The notes under the pieces: model-generated | The model's database searches: none | What the model was told of the DNA's origin: nothing | Seen by the model: the letters and a program-made list of their open reading frames with translations, nothing else | Assembly: GCF_010672455.1 (NCBI RefSeq) | Contig: NZ_JAAHGO010000003.1 | Location: forward strand, 420,519-484,518 | DNA from: Okeania sp. SIO2C9 | GTDB taxonomy: Bacteria > Cyanobacteriota > Cyanobacteriia > Cyanobacteriales > Microcoleaceae | Direction of reading: 5' to 3' | Length of the DNA: 64,000 nt | Part shown: in pieces, positions 36,303 to 45,387 of the stretch | How positions within the stretch are numbered: the stretch's first letter is position 1 | Layout of the letters: every line of letters begins with the position of its first letter | Position numbers and translations under genes: made by a program

Positions 36303-37267
36303 CAGGGAATAGGGAATAGGGAATAGTTGGAAAAATATTTCCTAGTCTAAGGTCTTTCATTAGTCTATGTTCTCATCAATTCTTTCTTAGCTATAGGTTT
36401 AATTTTTCTATTACTTTTCAGGATGGCTGAATAGGTTTTGGCACTTATTCAGCAATTTTTATAACTCAAATTTATCCGTTGATGCAATAGAACTCCGTTC
36501 TGCTACGCGATAAAACTACGTTTCGCTGAGGCGATCGCACTCCCACTCATTAATCCTCTTTTTCATTTTAATAAGCACCTGCGCAGAGCGACAGACTTGT
36601 TATCAATATACATCAAAATTCCCTGGGAAGCAAAAATCCTGTATTTATTGCATATCAAGACTTGTAGCGTTTATGAAAAGATTGCTAAAACAAGCGCAAA
36701 ATCACGATTTTTCCCTAACTTTTGGCCTTCAAGAGCTACTTTCAACTTTTTTTGTGAAAATTAGTTTAAATTTCAAATAGTTTAATCAATTAAATATAAG
36801 TTTAATTAATATAAAATTATTTTATAGTCTTGTAAAAAGTAGTAAAGAGTCATTTCAATTATCAGTTATCATAAGTTTTGAAACTTATTCAGCAATTTTT
36901 ATAGTCAAGATTTTATAGACATGAAATGGCAGGAAAAAGAGATAATAATCTCAATTTTATCAAGACAATTTTTCAGCAAATAATTTCATCAAATCCTACT
37001 TTACTAATTAGACAAGTTTTTTTATTAGCCATAATAAATCAGGGATAATTGTCTTTTTTTATTAAGTACAATTTCATAGATAAATAATTTTCAAAAATAA
37101 TCCTACTGTGGGAACTTAAAAAAAAATTTATAGATTATCAATAGGTCAGTATTTTTTCGGAAAATAATAGGAAATTACGCTATAAAACTTCAGTAAATAC
37201 ACTATTGTTAACAGACAAATGTGCATCTTATTCTAGATATATAAATTCATAAAAGATCAGTTTAAAG
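36303..37267. other. Intergenic region with a long direct repeat
   Basis: No gene is visible. GGAATAG heptamers follow the S1 stop codon. The rest is largely the left copy of a ~530-bp repeat (36487-37020) and an AT-rich leader of the split gene. Confidence 0.65.
36487..37020. repeat. ~530-bp direct repeat, left copy
   Basis: Begins ATAGAACTCCGTTC and matches 39028-39558 at roughly 85-90% identity by eye over its full length, including AAGCACCTGCGCAGAGCGAC, TATTTATTGCATATCAAGAC and AGAGTCATTTCAATTATCAG. It has no open frame of note. The high conservation of noncoding sequence suggests a recent duplication or a structured RNA. Confidence 0.9.
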
Positions 37268-37423
37268 ATGACTACAACTTCCGCAGATTTATCAAAAACT
37301 CCAAATCAAAATTCGTCTTTTTTAGGGTCATTATTTGGTTCAGTTAGAGGAGCAGCACAAGTAGTCGGAAACGCCACAGTTCAAGCAGCTTGTGGTGCTG
37401 GTGAAGCTATTGGTAGTGTAGCT

Positions 37424-38760
37424 TTGACATCCTCTCCGGCCTGAAGGCGCGGAGATTCCTACCGAGCCGTAGCTCTTCGGTGGGTTAACGTCTCACAGGC
37501 TGCTGCTACTTTGGCAGTAGTCTTACGCTTGCCTCCACGTCCGTTTTTTGTCTCGGACTGCCCGCCCGCGACTAATATATTTATTGCTGCATTCTCGTCT
37601 CTATCGTGTTTTGCACCACAGCTTAGACACTCCCATTCTCGCACCTGAAGGTCTAACTTTCCACCTTTAAACCCACAGCATGAGCAGGTTTGAGATGTTG
37701 GCTCCCAACGACTAATTACTCTAAAATCACGACCATATTTTTCTGCTTTTCCTTCTAGGAATGTTCTGAAAGTTCTCCAACCTAAATCTGATATTGCTCT
37801 GGATAATTTGCGGTTCTTAACCATACCAGAAACGTTTAAATCTTCTAAAACAACTGTTTGGTTTTCACGAATTATTTTAGTAGATAATTTATGCAGAAAA
37901 TCTGTCCTTGTATCTTTCAGTTTTGCATGGAACTTAGCAACTCTAGCCCGTGCTTTTTCATACCTTTTAGACCCCTTAGTTTTCTTAGATAATGACTTAC
38001 TTAATTTGCGGTATTTTTTAATACGTTTTTTGAGTGGTTTAGGAGCATCGACTTTTGTACCATCGCTAAATGTGGCAAAGGTTTTGATACCTAAATCTAT
38101 ACCTACTGAATTATCAGTTTGAGGTAAGATTTCTGGTTGTATTTCTACTACAAAACTTAAGAAATATCTATGAGCTGAATCTTTAATTACTGTTACTGAT
38201 GATGGAGCAGCAGGTAACTCTCTTGACCAAATTATCTTGAGTTTTCCAACTTTGGCTAAATAGACTTTATGCTGACCAACTTTAAAACCTCCTTTTGTAA
38301 ATCTTGCAGTTTGTTTTGACTTTCTACTTTTGAATTTAGGAGGTTTAACAGGTTTACCTTTTCTTTGACCTTTAGTTGATTGAAAGAAGTTTTGATAAGC
38401 CTGGTTTAAATCATTCAATGATTGCTGCAATGGTATAGCAGAAACCTCTGACAACCATTCTCTTTCTTCAGTCTTTTTAGCTTGAGTAATAAAAAGCTTT
38501 TGTAGATCAGAATTAATGGGTTTCTTTTCTCTAAGAGTATACTTTTCTTGGCAGTAAGCTAGACTATCATTCCAAACCACACGAACACAACCAAATAGCT
38601 TTGCTAATCTGTTTTTTTGTCCCGGTGTTGGATAGATACGATACTTAAATCTAGCTTTCATAAACGGACTTTTAAACTAATAACATGATAACATATTTAT
38701 TGAAATAAAATCAACTAAAAAGTCGCCCTAGAAGGGCGAGGCTTTAAACCCAATTTTCTG
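37424..38760 (-). mobile_element. IS200/IS605-type element with intact tnpB
   Basis: The right end carries TTTGACATCCTCTCCGGCC and a GGCC-TGAA-GGC-type stem, the common cyanobacterial end for this class. The left end, read on the minus strand, follows TTTACC and starts AGAAAATTGGGTTTAAAGCC with a CGCCC-TTCTA-GGGCG stem. No tnpA is present, so mobility needs a transposase from elsewhere. Confidence 0.8.
37459..38661 (-). CDS. tnpB: TnpB RNA-guided nuclease, apparently intact
   Basis: A 400-residue protein beginning MKARFKYRIYPTPGQKNRLA, the usual OrfB opening (helix-turn-helix-like domain). The RuvC-like parts are VGIDLGIKTFATFSDG (Asp, near residue 190), VVLEDLNVSGMV (Glu, near 280) and DRDENAAINILVAG (Asp, near 360). 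A Zn ribbon with TCSCCGFKG and WECLSCGAKHD lies between the last two. TnpB cuts DNA with a guide RNA made from the element's 3' end, which would here lie around 37424-37500. It is the only undamaged tnpB among five in the window. It interrupts a host gene. Confidence 0.92.
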   Translation of the reverse strand: MKARFKYRIYPTPGQKNRLAKLFGCVRVVWNDSLAYCQEKYTLREKKPINSDLQKLFITQAKKTEEREWLSEVSAIPLQQSLNDLNQAYQNFFQSTKGQRKGKPVKPPKFKSRKSKQTARFTKGGFKVGQHKVYLAKVGKLKIIWSRELPAAPSSVTVIKDSAHRYFLSFVVEIQPEILPQTDNSVGIDLGIKTFATFSDGTKVDAPKPLKKRIKKYRKLSKSLSKKTKGSKRYEKARARVAKFHAKLKDTRTDFLHKLSTKIIRENQTVVLEDLNVSGMVKNRKLSRAISDLGWRTFRTFLEGKAEKYGRDFRVISRWEPTSQTCSCCGFKGGKLDLQVREWECLSCGAKHDRDENAAINILVAGGQSETKNGRGGKRKTTAKVAAACETLTHRRATAR

Positions 38761-39027
38761 GTAAATACAACACATAGCCTAGGATATGTTACTGAAATGG
38801 TGAATAATAGTCAATTATTGTTACCATTAACAAAAGCTCTGAAAATAGAGCTGTTAGAAATAGTTGATCGGATAGATATTGTCAAAGCTGAAACTGAAAT
38901 TCAACGCCTACAACAAAAATATCCAAATGAAAGCCCCTCTGAAATTAGCCATCGTGTAATTTTAGAGGCTTTATACCTGAATTTTTCGGTAAGAAAAATC
39001 ATCAATCTTATCAATGCTATTTTGCCA

Positions 39028-39558
39028 TAGAACTCCGTTCCGCTGACACGATAGAATTCCATTCCGCTTCGCGATCGCACTTCTACTTACCAATGGTCTT
39101 TTTATTTTAATAAGCACCTACGCAGAGCGACAGACTTGTTATCAATATACATCAAAATTCGCTATGAAGCAAAAATCCTGTATTTATTGCATATCAAGAC
39201 TTACAGCGTTTATGAAAAGATTGCGAATACAGGGGCAAAATCGCGATTTTTCCCGAAAATTTGGCCCTCAATAGCTCATTTCAACTTTTTTTGTCAAAAT
39301 TAGTTTAAATTTTAAATATATTAATTAATTAAATATAAGTTTAATTAATATCGAATTATTTGATAGTTTTCTAAAAAGTAGTAAAGAGTCATTTCAATTA
39401 TCAGTTATCATAAGTTTTGAAACTTATTTAGCAATTTTTATAGTCAAAATTTTATCGATATGAAATGGTAGGAAAAAGAAGTGAAAATTATCAATTTTAT
39501 CAAGACAATTTTTCAGCAAATAATTTCATAAAATCCTACTTTACTAGACTAACTAAGT
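39028..39558. repeat. ~530-bp direct repeat, right copy
   Basis: Partner of 36487-37020. It starts two bases before the end of the split gene's stop codon (CATAGAACTCCG), so the repeat begins at a gene end on this side. Confidence 0.9.
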
Positions 39559-39603
39559 TATTACTGCATGACTTCTTTGCAACGCCAACCCCCTAAAAAA
39601 TAG

Positions 39604-40686
39604 TCAAACAACACTATTACCGACTAATTGCTTTTCAGTAAAATGAGGCATCACTTCTTTAGCAAAGAGTTCCATAGAAGTTGTGGCATCTTCGACTGAA
39701 ATAGTGTTAAAGTTGACCTGCATAGATGCAAATTCAAAACCTCCAACCTGTTCATAGTAACTAGCGATTGTCTTGCGCAATTTTTCAGGGGTACCAATCC
39801 AAGCAGCTCCCTTTTCTATCTGAGATTCAAAAGTTTCTTCCTGTAGTGAAGCAATAATTTTATCGTAGCCTGGATAATCTACCGAACAAGTACCCTTTAC
39901 CCAATCAGAAGCAGCTTCTACCAAAGATTTCAAATACCTATTTAATGGTTGACGAGCAATGGCGATCGCCTGCTCCTCAGTTGGCGCACAGAACATATGA
40001 AAAGCCAACATTACCTTACCTTGGCCTGGATGACCAGCAGATTTCCAGGCATCTCGATATAGCTTAATTAACTCGGCCATTTTCCCACCAGCTAAAGGAA
40101 TTGCCATTACTCCATAACCCCTTTCACCAGCAGTCACAAAAGATTCTGGAGTAGCCAGACACGCTATCCAGAAGGGAGGGCGGGGAGTTTGAGTCGGACG
40201 AGGCAAAGAAGTAACATTCTCAAAGCGGTGAAACTGACCTTCCATACTCACATTTTCTGCTTCAAGAAGGCAACGTACCTGTTCCATCCCTTCCGTAAAG
40301 CGGGCACGACTTTCGTTTAAATCAATCCCAAATCTAGCAAATTCATGGGGCAAAAATGCACGAGCAAAACCAACTTCGAGACGTCCGTTGGAAATTGCAT
40401 CTAACATCCCAATTTCTCCAGCTAGTTTAAGTGGATTGTTGAAGACAGGCAACACTGCTCCGGTAATCAAGCGAGCTTTTCGAGTTCGTTGGGATGCTGC
40501 TGTGAGGAAAACGATAGGATTAGGGCTATATCCGCCGTATGGATGGAAGTAGTGTTCGACAATTCTAACATTAGTATAATTAAGTTTGTCGCACAGACTT
40601 ACCAAATGGAGGGCTTCGTTAAAATACTGCGCTCCTGACTTCTGTTGAGGGCTAACATCGGGAAAAAACTGTAAACCAAATTCCAT
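39604..40686 (-). CDS. LLM-class flavin-dependent monooxygenase
   Basis: A luciferase-like protein of about 360 residues. The ATG at 40686 gives MEFGLQFFPDVSPQQKSGAQ; an in-frame TTG at 40728 is less likely. NVRIVEHYFHPYGGYSPNPI and LITGAVLPVFNNPLKLAGEI, then DAISNGRLEVGFARAFLPHE are the standard TIM-barrel landmarks of bacterial luciferase-like enzymes, and GTPEKLRKTIASYYEQVGGF is the C-terminal block. These enzymes use reduced FMN and oxygen for hydroxylation or Baeyer-Villiger chemistry. It lies 62 bases after a chorismatase gene on the same strand, so the hydroxybenzoate product or a derivative could be its substrate; this is inference. Confidence 0.85.
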   Translation of the reverse strand: MEFGLQFFPDVSPQQKSGAQYFNEALHLVSLCDKLNYTNVRIVEHYFHPYGGYSPNPIVFLTAASQRTRKARLITGAVLPVFNNPLKLAGEIGMLDAISNGRLEVGFARAFLPHEFARFGIDLNESRARFTEGMEQVRCLLEAENVSMEGQFHRFENVTSLPRPTQTPRPPFWIACLATPESFVTAGERGYGVMAIPLAGGKMAELIKLYRDAWKSAGHPGQGKVMLAFHMFCAPTEEQAIAIARQPLNRYLKSLVEAASDWVKGTCSVDYPGYDKIIASLQEETFESQIEKGAAWIGTPEKLRKTIASYYEQVGGFEFASMQVNFNTISVEDATTSMELFAKEVMPHFTEKQLVGNSVV

Positions 40687-40748
40687 TTTGTTTTTAAAGT
40701 TGATAAAGAATAAAATCGGGTAGCTCAATTGCTGGGTAGTTATGGTAG

Positions 40749-41711
40749 CTACTTTTGAGTAATGATGGCTTCAATTTCCATGTCTAGTTCTGAGCGACAT
40801 ATATCTGAATGCAAATAGATAAGTCTATCGGCAGCAGCGAAATTTTTCTTAACCATCTGTTGAACAACTGGCAAATCAGAAGGATGACGGAGGTAAATGG
40901 TGAAGGCACGATTGTAAAGCATTGGGTCTGGAAGTCCTGGATTAAAACCCATACCTTCAAACACCAGTTTCATGTTATCTAGAGTTACTTCAAACTGTTT
41001 TTCCATATTGCCTTTGCCCACAGAATCATGTCCTTTGATGCTAGCTGTTCCTGACAAATAGCCAATACGTTTACCATTGCATTTAATAACAGTTCCTCTG
41101 GCAAAACTTGGCGAACGTGGTCCATACTGAGGTGGGTATTTGTAGGCTGAAACTTGTTCGGGATTTTCCACATTACTAATATTTTCCTTAACTGCAATAA
41201 AATAGATTGCATAGGTGTCATCAGCAATTCCTATACCTGTCCCTGCTGGTAATTTTACAGAAAAGTTTGCCCCGTAAAAACTTTCAAATGCCAGGGATCT
41301 ACCTTGACAGAAAGATTTATAGTTTTCCAGACCTCTACTTTCATTATTAATGTAGGGAACATAATTCCAAATGCGACATAAATTCCAGTCTTGGGTCAGC
41401 TCTAGCAAACTTAAATATGTTTTGTATACAAATTCGTTTAGAGGATATTTTATCGGTACAGTTGAAGCGCCTATTAATTGTGATTTTGTTTCTACCAGAT
41501 GAAAGCCTTGCTCCCTGTATTTTTTTCCTAATTTGTTAGAGTAATTAATAATATATCGCCCTTCCAAAATAGGAATTTTGAGGTACAAATTAATTTCATC
41601 TATGGTTGAAACGCAGAAGGTTCGATCTTGTCCAAAATAAATATTCATGTTACTTTTAACTATGCAACTATTAGTTATATAGCAATTCCCATGCTGTTGA
41701 TTTACCGTCAT
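40749..41711 (-). CDS. Chorismatase (FkbO/Hyg5/XanB2-like)
   Basis: A 320-residue protein. NLCRIWNYVPYINNESRGLE, NYKSFCQGRSLAFESF, GTGIGIADDTYAIYFIAVKE, VENPEQVSAYKYPPQYGPRS and YLSGTASIKGHDSVGKGN are consecutive signature blocks of chorismatases. The C-terminal half has a RidA/YjgF-like fold. The family hydrolyses chorismate to pyruvate plus 3,4-dihydroxycyclohexadiene carboxylate or 3-/4-hydroxybenzoate, depending on subtype. The subtype cannot be settled by eye. The start at 41711 is used; ATG at 41648 is an alternative. It is followed by the luciferase-like monooxygenase, with no polyketide or peptide synthase in the window. Confidence 0.88.
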   Translation of the reverse strand: MTVNQQHGNCYITNSCIVKSNMNIYFGQDRTFCVSTIDEINLYLKIPILEGRYIINYSNKLGKKYREQGFHLVETKSQLIGASTVPIKYPLNEFVYKTYLSLLELTQDWNLCRIWNYVPYINNESRGLENYKSFCQGRSLAFESFYGANFSVKLPAGTGIGIADDTYAIYFIAVKENISNVENPEQVSAYKYPPQYGPRSPSFARGTVIKCNGKRIGYLSGTASIKGHDSVGKGNMEKQFEVTLDNMKLVFEGMGFNPGLPDPMLYNRAFTIYLRHPSDLPVVQQMVKKNFAAADRLIYLHSDICRSELDMEIEAIITQK

Positions 41712-42582
41712 TCGTTGGTTTTAAGGCACAGGAAATAGGGAACAGAATACAAATAAAAATAGGTGTACCTCATTAGGCTGAGAAACCCTATATCACCTGC
41801 TTCATCACTTTTGATACTAACTTTTACATTTCATTCCTGTCAAGTTGAATAAAAAATAAATCTAAGCATTCAGCCGTCAGCCATCAGCTATCAGCTATTA
41901 CTTTTAGTTTAGGATAAAAACTTTATTAATTATCTTACTACAAAAGTTACCCCCCTTGCCCTTAAAGCCTATATTAATTTAAACACTGTCTTATATGAAA
42001 GAGTCTTATTGCTGATAGCTGAATGCTAATAGCTGAATGCTTACAAATAAATTTATTTTGACAAAAAAATAAGGTTTCAAGCTTCCCCTTTCAAGGGTAT
42101 GAAAAAGCGGTCGAGAGATGGATGGATTACCTAACCATATCCAATCGGCTAAGAGAAATTAAAGTTCAATATTTCAAGCCTCTAACTTTCCTGCGGAATG
42201 CTGCGCAAACAGGCAGAGAGAGGTACTGATAACTGATAACTGATAACTGAAATGACTACTTGTGATAATTTTTGTCTGATTATAATAATTTGATATTAAA
42301 GTTTTTCCTGCCTCCAAATTAGATAAATATAATTATCAAAAAATTAAAAATAAAATCAATTATTATCCATGAATTATCAATTGATTATACTATTTATTGT
42401 TTTATGTTCCCTATTTTATCAAAATAATATGTGTCTAAAACCTCGCCTTTTAAAGCGTAATATTTTTGGAGCGAAGCTCAAATCCCCGTTATATATAACT
42501 AACTTTTGATTTCTGACTTCAGACTTGTGACTTCGTTAAGGATATGTCTAATAATAATAGTAATTATCATATATAGAATAAC
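41712..42582. other. Long intergenic region with dispersed repeats
   Basis: No gene is visible. AGCATTCAGC / AGCTATCAGC repeats lie near 41870-41905 and 42010-42045. A GCTTCCCCTTTCAAGGG stem and the CATATCCAATCGGCTAAGAG block lie at 42080-42157. The 21-bp dispersed unit is at 42190-42210. TAACTGA-type heptamers are near 42230. Confidence 0.65.
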
Positions 42583-43536
42583 ATGAAAAAAGTGAATGTT
42601 TTAGGAATTGATGGCGGTGGCACCAAAACAGAAGCCGTTTTAATGGATGAAAATTATCAAGTTCTTGGTTGTAGCAAAAGCGGTCCGTCAAATTATCAGA
42701 GTGTGGGAATTGAAGTGGCAAAAAAATCGATTCAAACAGCTATTACTCAAGCCGTTACTAACAGTAATAGCCATCAACCAATTTCTGGAATTTGTCTTGG
42801 TTTAGCAGGAGTGGGAAGACCTGAAGACGTTCGAGTAGTAGAAAATTTCCTCCAAGAAATTATTACTAATATTCCGATAAAATGGGCATTGCAGCCAAAT
42901 ACAATAATTATTTGTAGCGATAGCCCGATCGCTCTGGTTGGTGGTATTGGCCATTCCGTAGGTATTGTTGCTATGGCAGGTACAGGTTCTCAAGTATTCG
43001 GCCAAAATAGTCAGGGGTTAACTAAACGAGTTGGTGGTTGGGGCTATCTATTAGGAGACGAAGGTAGTGGTTATAATATAGCTATTCGGGGTTTACAAGC
43101 AGCTTTGAAAAGTTATGATGGACGTGAATTAGCAACAACTCTAATTACAGATTTTCAAGCATACCTGGGCCTAACAAATATTGAAGGTCTAATAGAAGTA
43201 GTCTATCGTCGTGGATGGAGTCCAACACAGATAGCAGCACTTGCTCCTATTGTCTCCGCAGCCGCAGATAAGGGAGATAAGGTTGCTAAAAAAATTATCA
43301 ACGATGCTGTAGAGGAGTTAAGCATAGCTACAAAAATTGTGATATCTACCTTATTTCAGCCTCACGAAACTTTTGAGGTTGTTACTATTGGAAATGTCTG
43401 GAAGAGTATGATTAATTTTCGCGGTAAATTTGAAGATTCTATCATAGCGGTCGCTCCTGCTGCGAAAATTATCTGGCCTAGACATCAACCTGCTTATGGT
43501 GCAGGAATTTTAGCCTTGAAAGCTATTGCTATGTAG
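42583..43536 (+). CDS. BadF/BadG-type ATPase, probable N-acetylglucosamine kinase
   Basis: A 317-residue ASKHA-fold protein. VLGIDGGGTKTEAVLMDE is the first phosphate loop, GICLGLAGVGRPEDV the connect block, VGIVAMAGTGSQVFGQN the second phosphate loop and GGWGYLLGDEGSGYNIAIRG the family signature around residue 150, with KIIWPRHQPAYGAGILALKA at the end (adenosine loop). Members phosphorylate amino sugars such as GlcNAc during cell-wall or glycan recycling. There is no operon partner. The name follows family precedent rather than a substrate test. Confidence 0.82.
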   Translation: MKKVNVLGIDGGGTKTEAVLMDENYQVLGCSKSGPSNYQSVGIEVAKKSIQTAITQAVTNSNSHQPISGICLGLAGVGRPEDVRVVENFLQEIITNIPIKWALQPNTIIICSDSPIALVGGIGHSVGIVAMAGTGSQVFGQNSQGLTKRVGGWGYLLGDEGSGYNIAIRGLQAALKSYDGRELATTLITDFQAYLGLTNIEGLIEVVYRRGWSPTQIAALAPIVSAAADKGDKVAKKIINDAVEELSIATKIVISTLFQPHETFEVVTIGNVWKSMINFRGKFEDSIIAVAPAAKIIWPRHQPAYGAGILALKAIAM

Positions 43537-43694
43537 GCAAAGAACAGGGAATTCAAAGTCTTGTTATATAAAAATTTTAGTAATTTTCCGTGACTTAAAA
43601 ATTTAAATAGCTGAGGTTGCACTGCTATAGCTAAGAAAAAATTGGTGAGGAGAATTACTGATAATGAATCGAATACTAGGAAATGTTTTTCTAA

Positions 43695-43729
43695 CTGTTC
43701 CCTGTTCCCTGTTCCCTGTTCCCTGTTCC
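43695..43729. repeat. Heptamer repeat (CTGTTCC)5
   Basis: Five perfect tandem copies lie 65 bases upstream of the secreted-protein gene at 43795. Confidence 0.92.
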
Positions 43730-43794
43730 CTGCTATATATCTAATCAGATATTTATGACACTACTGAAAATTTTCTATTTGGAGAATATTACCT

Positions 43795-44514
43795 ATGTTT
43801 AATTCAAAAAAAAGCCGTTTTGGAACATCTTTATTATTAGCTTTAGGTATGACATTAGCCACAGCAACACCTCTAATTTCAAACCCTGCTATGGCTCAAT
43901 TTTATCGGCGAAGAACGTTTCTTGGGAACCAACAAAGTCAAATTCCAAACAACCAACAAAGGCAAATTCCAAACAACCAACGAAGACCATTTTCTGTAGC
44001 AGGAATACCAGCAGGAACACTTATCCCTGTGGAATATGAGGAAGCAGAAAAAGTAGTCCTGAGTCCAGATGAATCTATGAGATTAAGGCTAACAGTAGCA
44101 CAAGATATTCGAGATGTTCAAGGAAGAGTAATTATACCCTTTGGCAGTCTAATAGAAGGTCAACTACAACCTGTTTCAGATGGTACTCAATTTTTTGCCG
44201 AACAGTTAATTATCCGCGGTCGCAGAAGGTTTCGTTTTGATGCTATTTCTAGGGTGGTTACTGATACTGAAAAAATCACAAAGGGTGCCGATGCTGGAGA
44301 TATTTTGAAGGGTGCCGCTGTGGGTGGTGCTGCTGCTACTTTACTATCAGGCATTACTGGGGATAAAGTAATTGCCACAGAAAGAGTATTAGCTGGTGCT
44401 GGGTTGGGTGCTTTAGCTGGAGTATTATTGGGTCGGGAAAAAGCGGAGGTAGTCGTGATTTATCCAGAGGAAGATTTAGACTTGAGATTACGGTCTGATT
44501 TTGCATTGCGTTAA
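43795..44514 (+). CDS. Secreted protein with glycine-rich membrane-like C-terminus
   Basis: A 239-residue protein with a clear signal peptide (KKSRFGTSLLLALGMTLATA then a NPAMA-Q cleavage site near residue 35). A Gln/Asn-rich repeat, QIPNNQ, occurs three times near residues 50-65. The domain PAGTLIPVEYEEAEKVVLSP with GRVIIPFGSLIEGQLQPVSD resembles the beta-rich fold of the TrbI/VirB10 type. It ends with an Ala/Gly segment, AAVGGAAATLLSG and AGAGLGALAGVLLG. GGAG lies 11 bases before the ATG. Location is inferred to be periplasm or outer membrane; function unknown. Confidence 0.7.
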   Translation: MFNSKKSRFGTSLLLALGMTLATATPLISNPAMAQFYRRRTFLGNQQSQIPNNQQRQIPNNQRRPFSVAGIPAGTLIPVEYEEAEKVVLSPDESMRLRLTVAQDIRDVQGRVIIPFGSLIEGQLQPVSDGTQFFAEQLIIRGRRRFRFDAISRVVTDTEKITKGADAGDILKGAAVGGAAATLLSGITGDKVIATERVLAGAGLGALAGVLLGREKAEVVVIYPEEDLDLRLRSDFALR

Positions 44515-44887
44515 TTTACATACAGAATCAAGATTTATTGCAAATATTCATCCAGATGGCATGAGTGGTAGTTATACTAGATTCAATGTGCATTAGCCTT
44601 ATGCAACTTGATTGAGATCAATTCCCGATAATTGAGTGATTCAAAGGCCGATCCTATCTATACAGAAGATATCTCTCTATTCTTCATTATATTAGAGTTG
44701 TCGCTAAATACAGGGAAAAAATCACTCCGGAGCTTCCCCGTTGGGTGGGATGGCGAGGTTCCCTCGCCATATCCAATCGACCAAGAGAGCGGTGCGACCC
44801 CGCGACGAAACCAGTCGCACCTGGTAGCGCACCAAGAGAAAAGAATGATTTCTGACCTGAAAATGCTATTGAAGCTATTCATTCTAA

Positions 44888-45034
44888 TATCATGTCCGGA
44901 TAAGAGCGTGATCAAAAAACTTTCTCTTCATTTATAGCTTAAAATTCCCTCCTCATAACTCATTACTCATAACTCATTACTCATAACTCATTACTCCTCC
45001 ATTTTTATTTATAACTATTCAACCGGACATGATA
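44888..45034. mobile_element. TNA-duplicating miniature element, 147 bp
   Basis: Terminal inverted repeats TATCATGTCCGG and its complement are perfect, with a TAA target duplication at 44885-44887 and 45035-45037. The centre carries tandem ATAACTCATTACTC, that is two alternating heptamers. A 3-base TNA duplication fits IS5/IS1031-type derivatives. Confidence 0.85.
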
Positions 45035-45279
45035 TAACTCCTGACTCGGTCTTCCTGCACCCTGGGAGGGGTTAGGGGTGGGTTGACTCCTAAGAAATAT
45101 CCTAGCTATTTGTAGCAAATATTTATCAATTTGATATTACAGCAGTTTTGGAGTTGATGAGGTACAAAGTGTTACAAGTATAGAGAATAGGACATAGTAT
45201 AATGTTCTCTTAATAGTGTGATCAAAAACTTCCTTCTTTATTCCCTCCTGAATCCTGACTCCTAAGTAATTATGATTAA

Positions 45280-45368
45280 TATCATACACTAATTAACCAA
45301 CACCAAAACTTCCTTCTTTATTTCCTCCTGACACCTTACTCCTCCGAAGTATTCAACCGGACATAATA
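45280..45368. mobile_element. TNA-duplicating miniature element, 89 bp, degenerate
   Basis: Left end TATCATACAC and right end (complement) TATTATGTCCGGTTGAATAC are flanked by TAA at 45277-45279 and 45369-45371. Confidence 0.55.
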
Positions 45369-45387
45369 TAACGTTATCTGTCAGGTA

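Larger units (their letters stand above)
37268..39030 (+). pseudogene. Gene split by an IS element, unknown function
   Basis: The 5' part (37268-37423) encodes MTTTSADLSKTPNQNSSFLG then SLFGSVRGAAQVVGNATVQA and ends near IGSVA. The 3' part (38761-39030) continues VNTTHSLGYVTEMVNNSQLL and LKIELLEIVDRIDIVKAETE and ends in NLINAILP. Joined, these give one frame of about 141 residues with a Gly/Ala-rich helical hydrophobic segment in the first part. The family is not recognised. The 3' part has its own ATG at 38797, so a shortened protein might still be made. Confidence 0.72.
44515..45387. other. Intergenic region packed with miniature elements
   Basis: No gene is visible. It holds a CATATCCAATCGACCAAGAG block at 44749-44789, a TNA-type element at 44888-45034 nested in a dispersed block shared with 23670-23795, and a smaller TNA-type element at 45280-45368. 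Confidence 0.7.

Noticed and set aside
44632..44937. 101-codon open frame in the intergenic region
   Set aside because: It runs through dispersed repeats and into a miniature element with defined ends, so it is not a gene.
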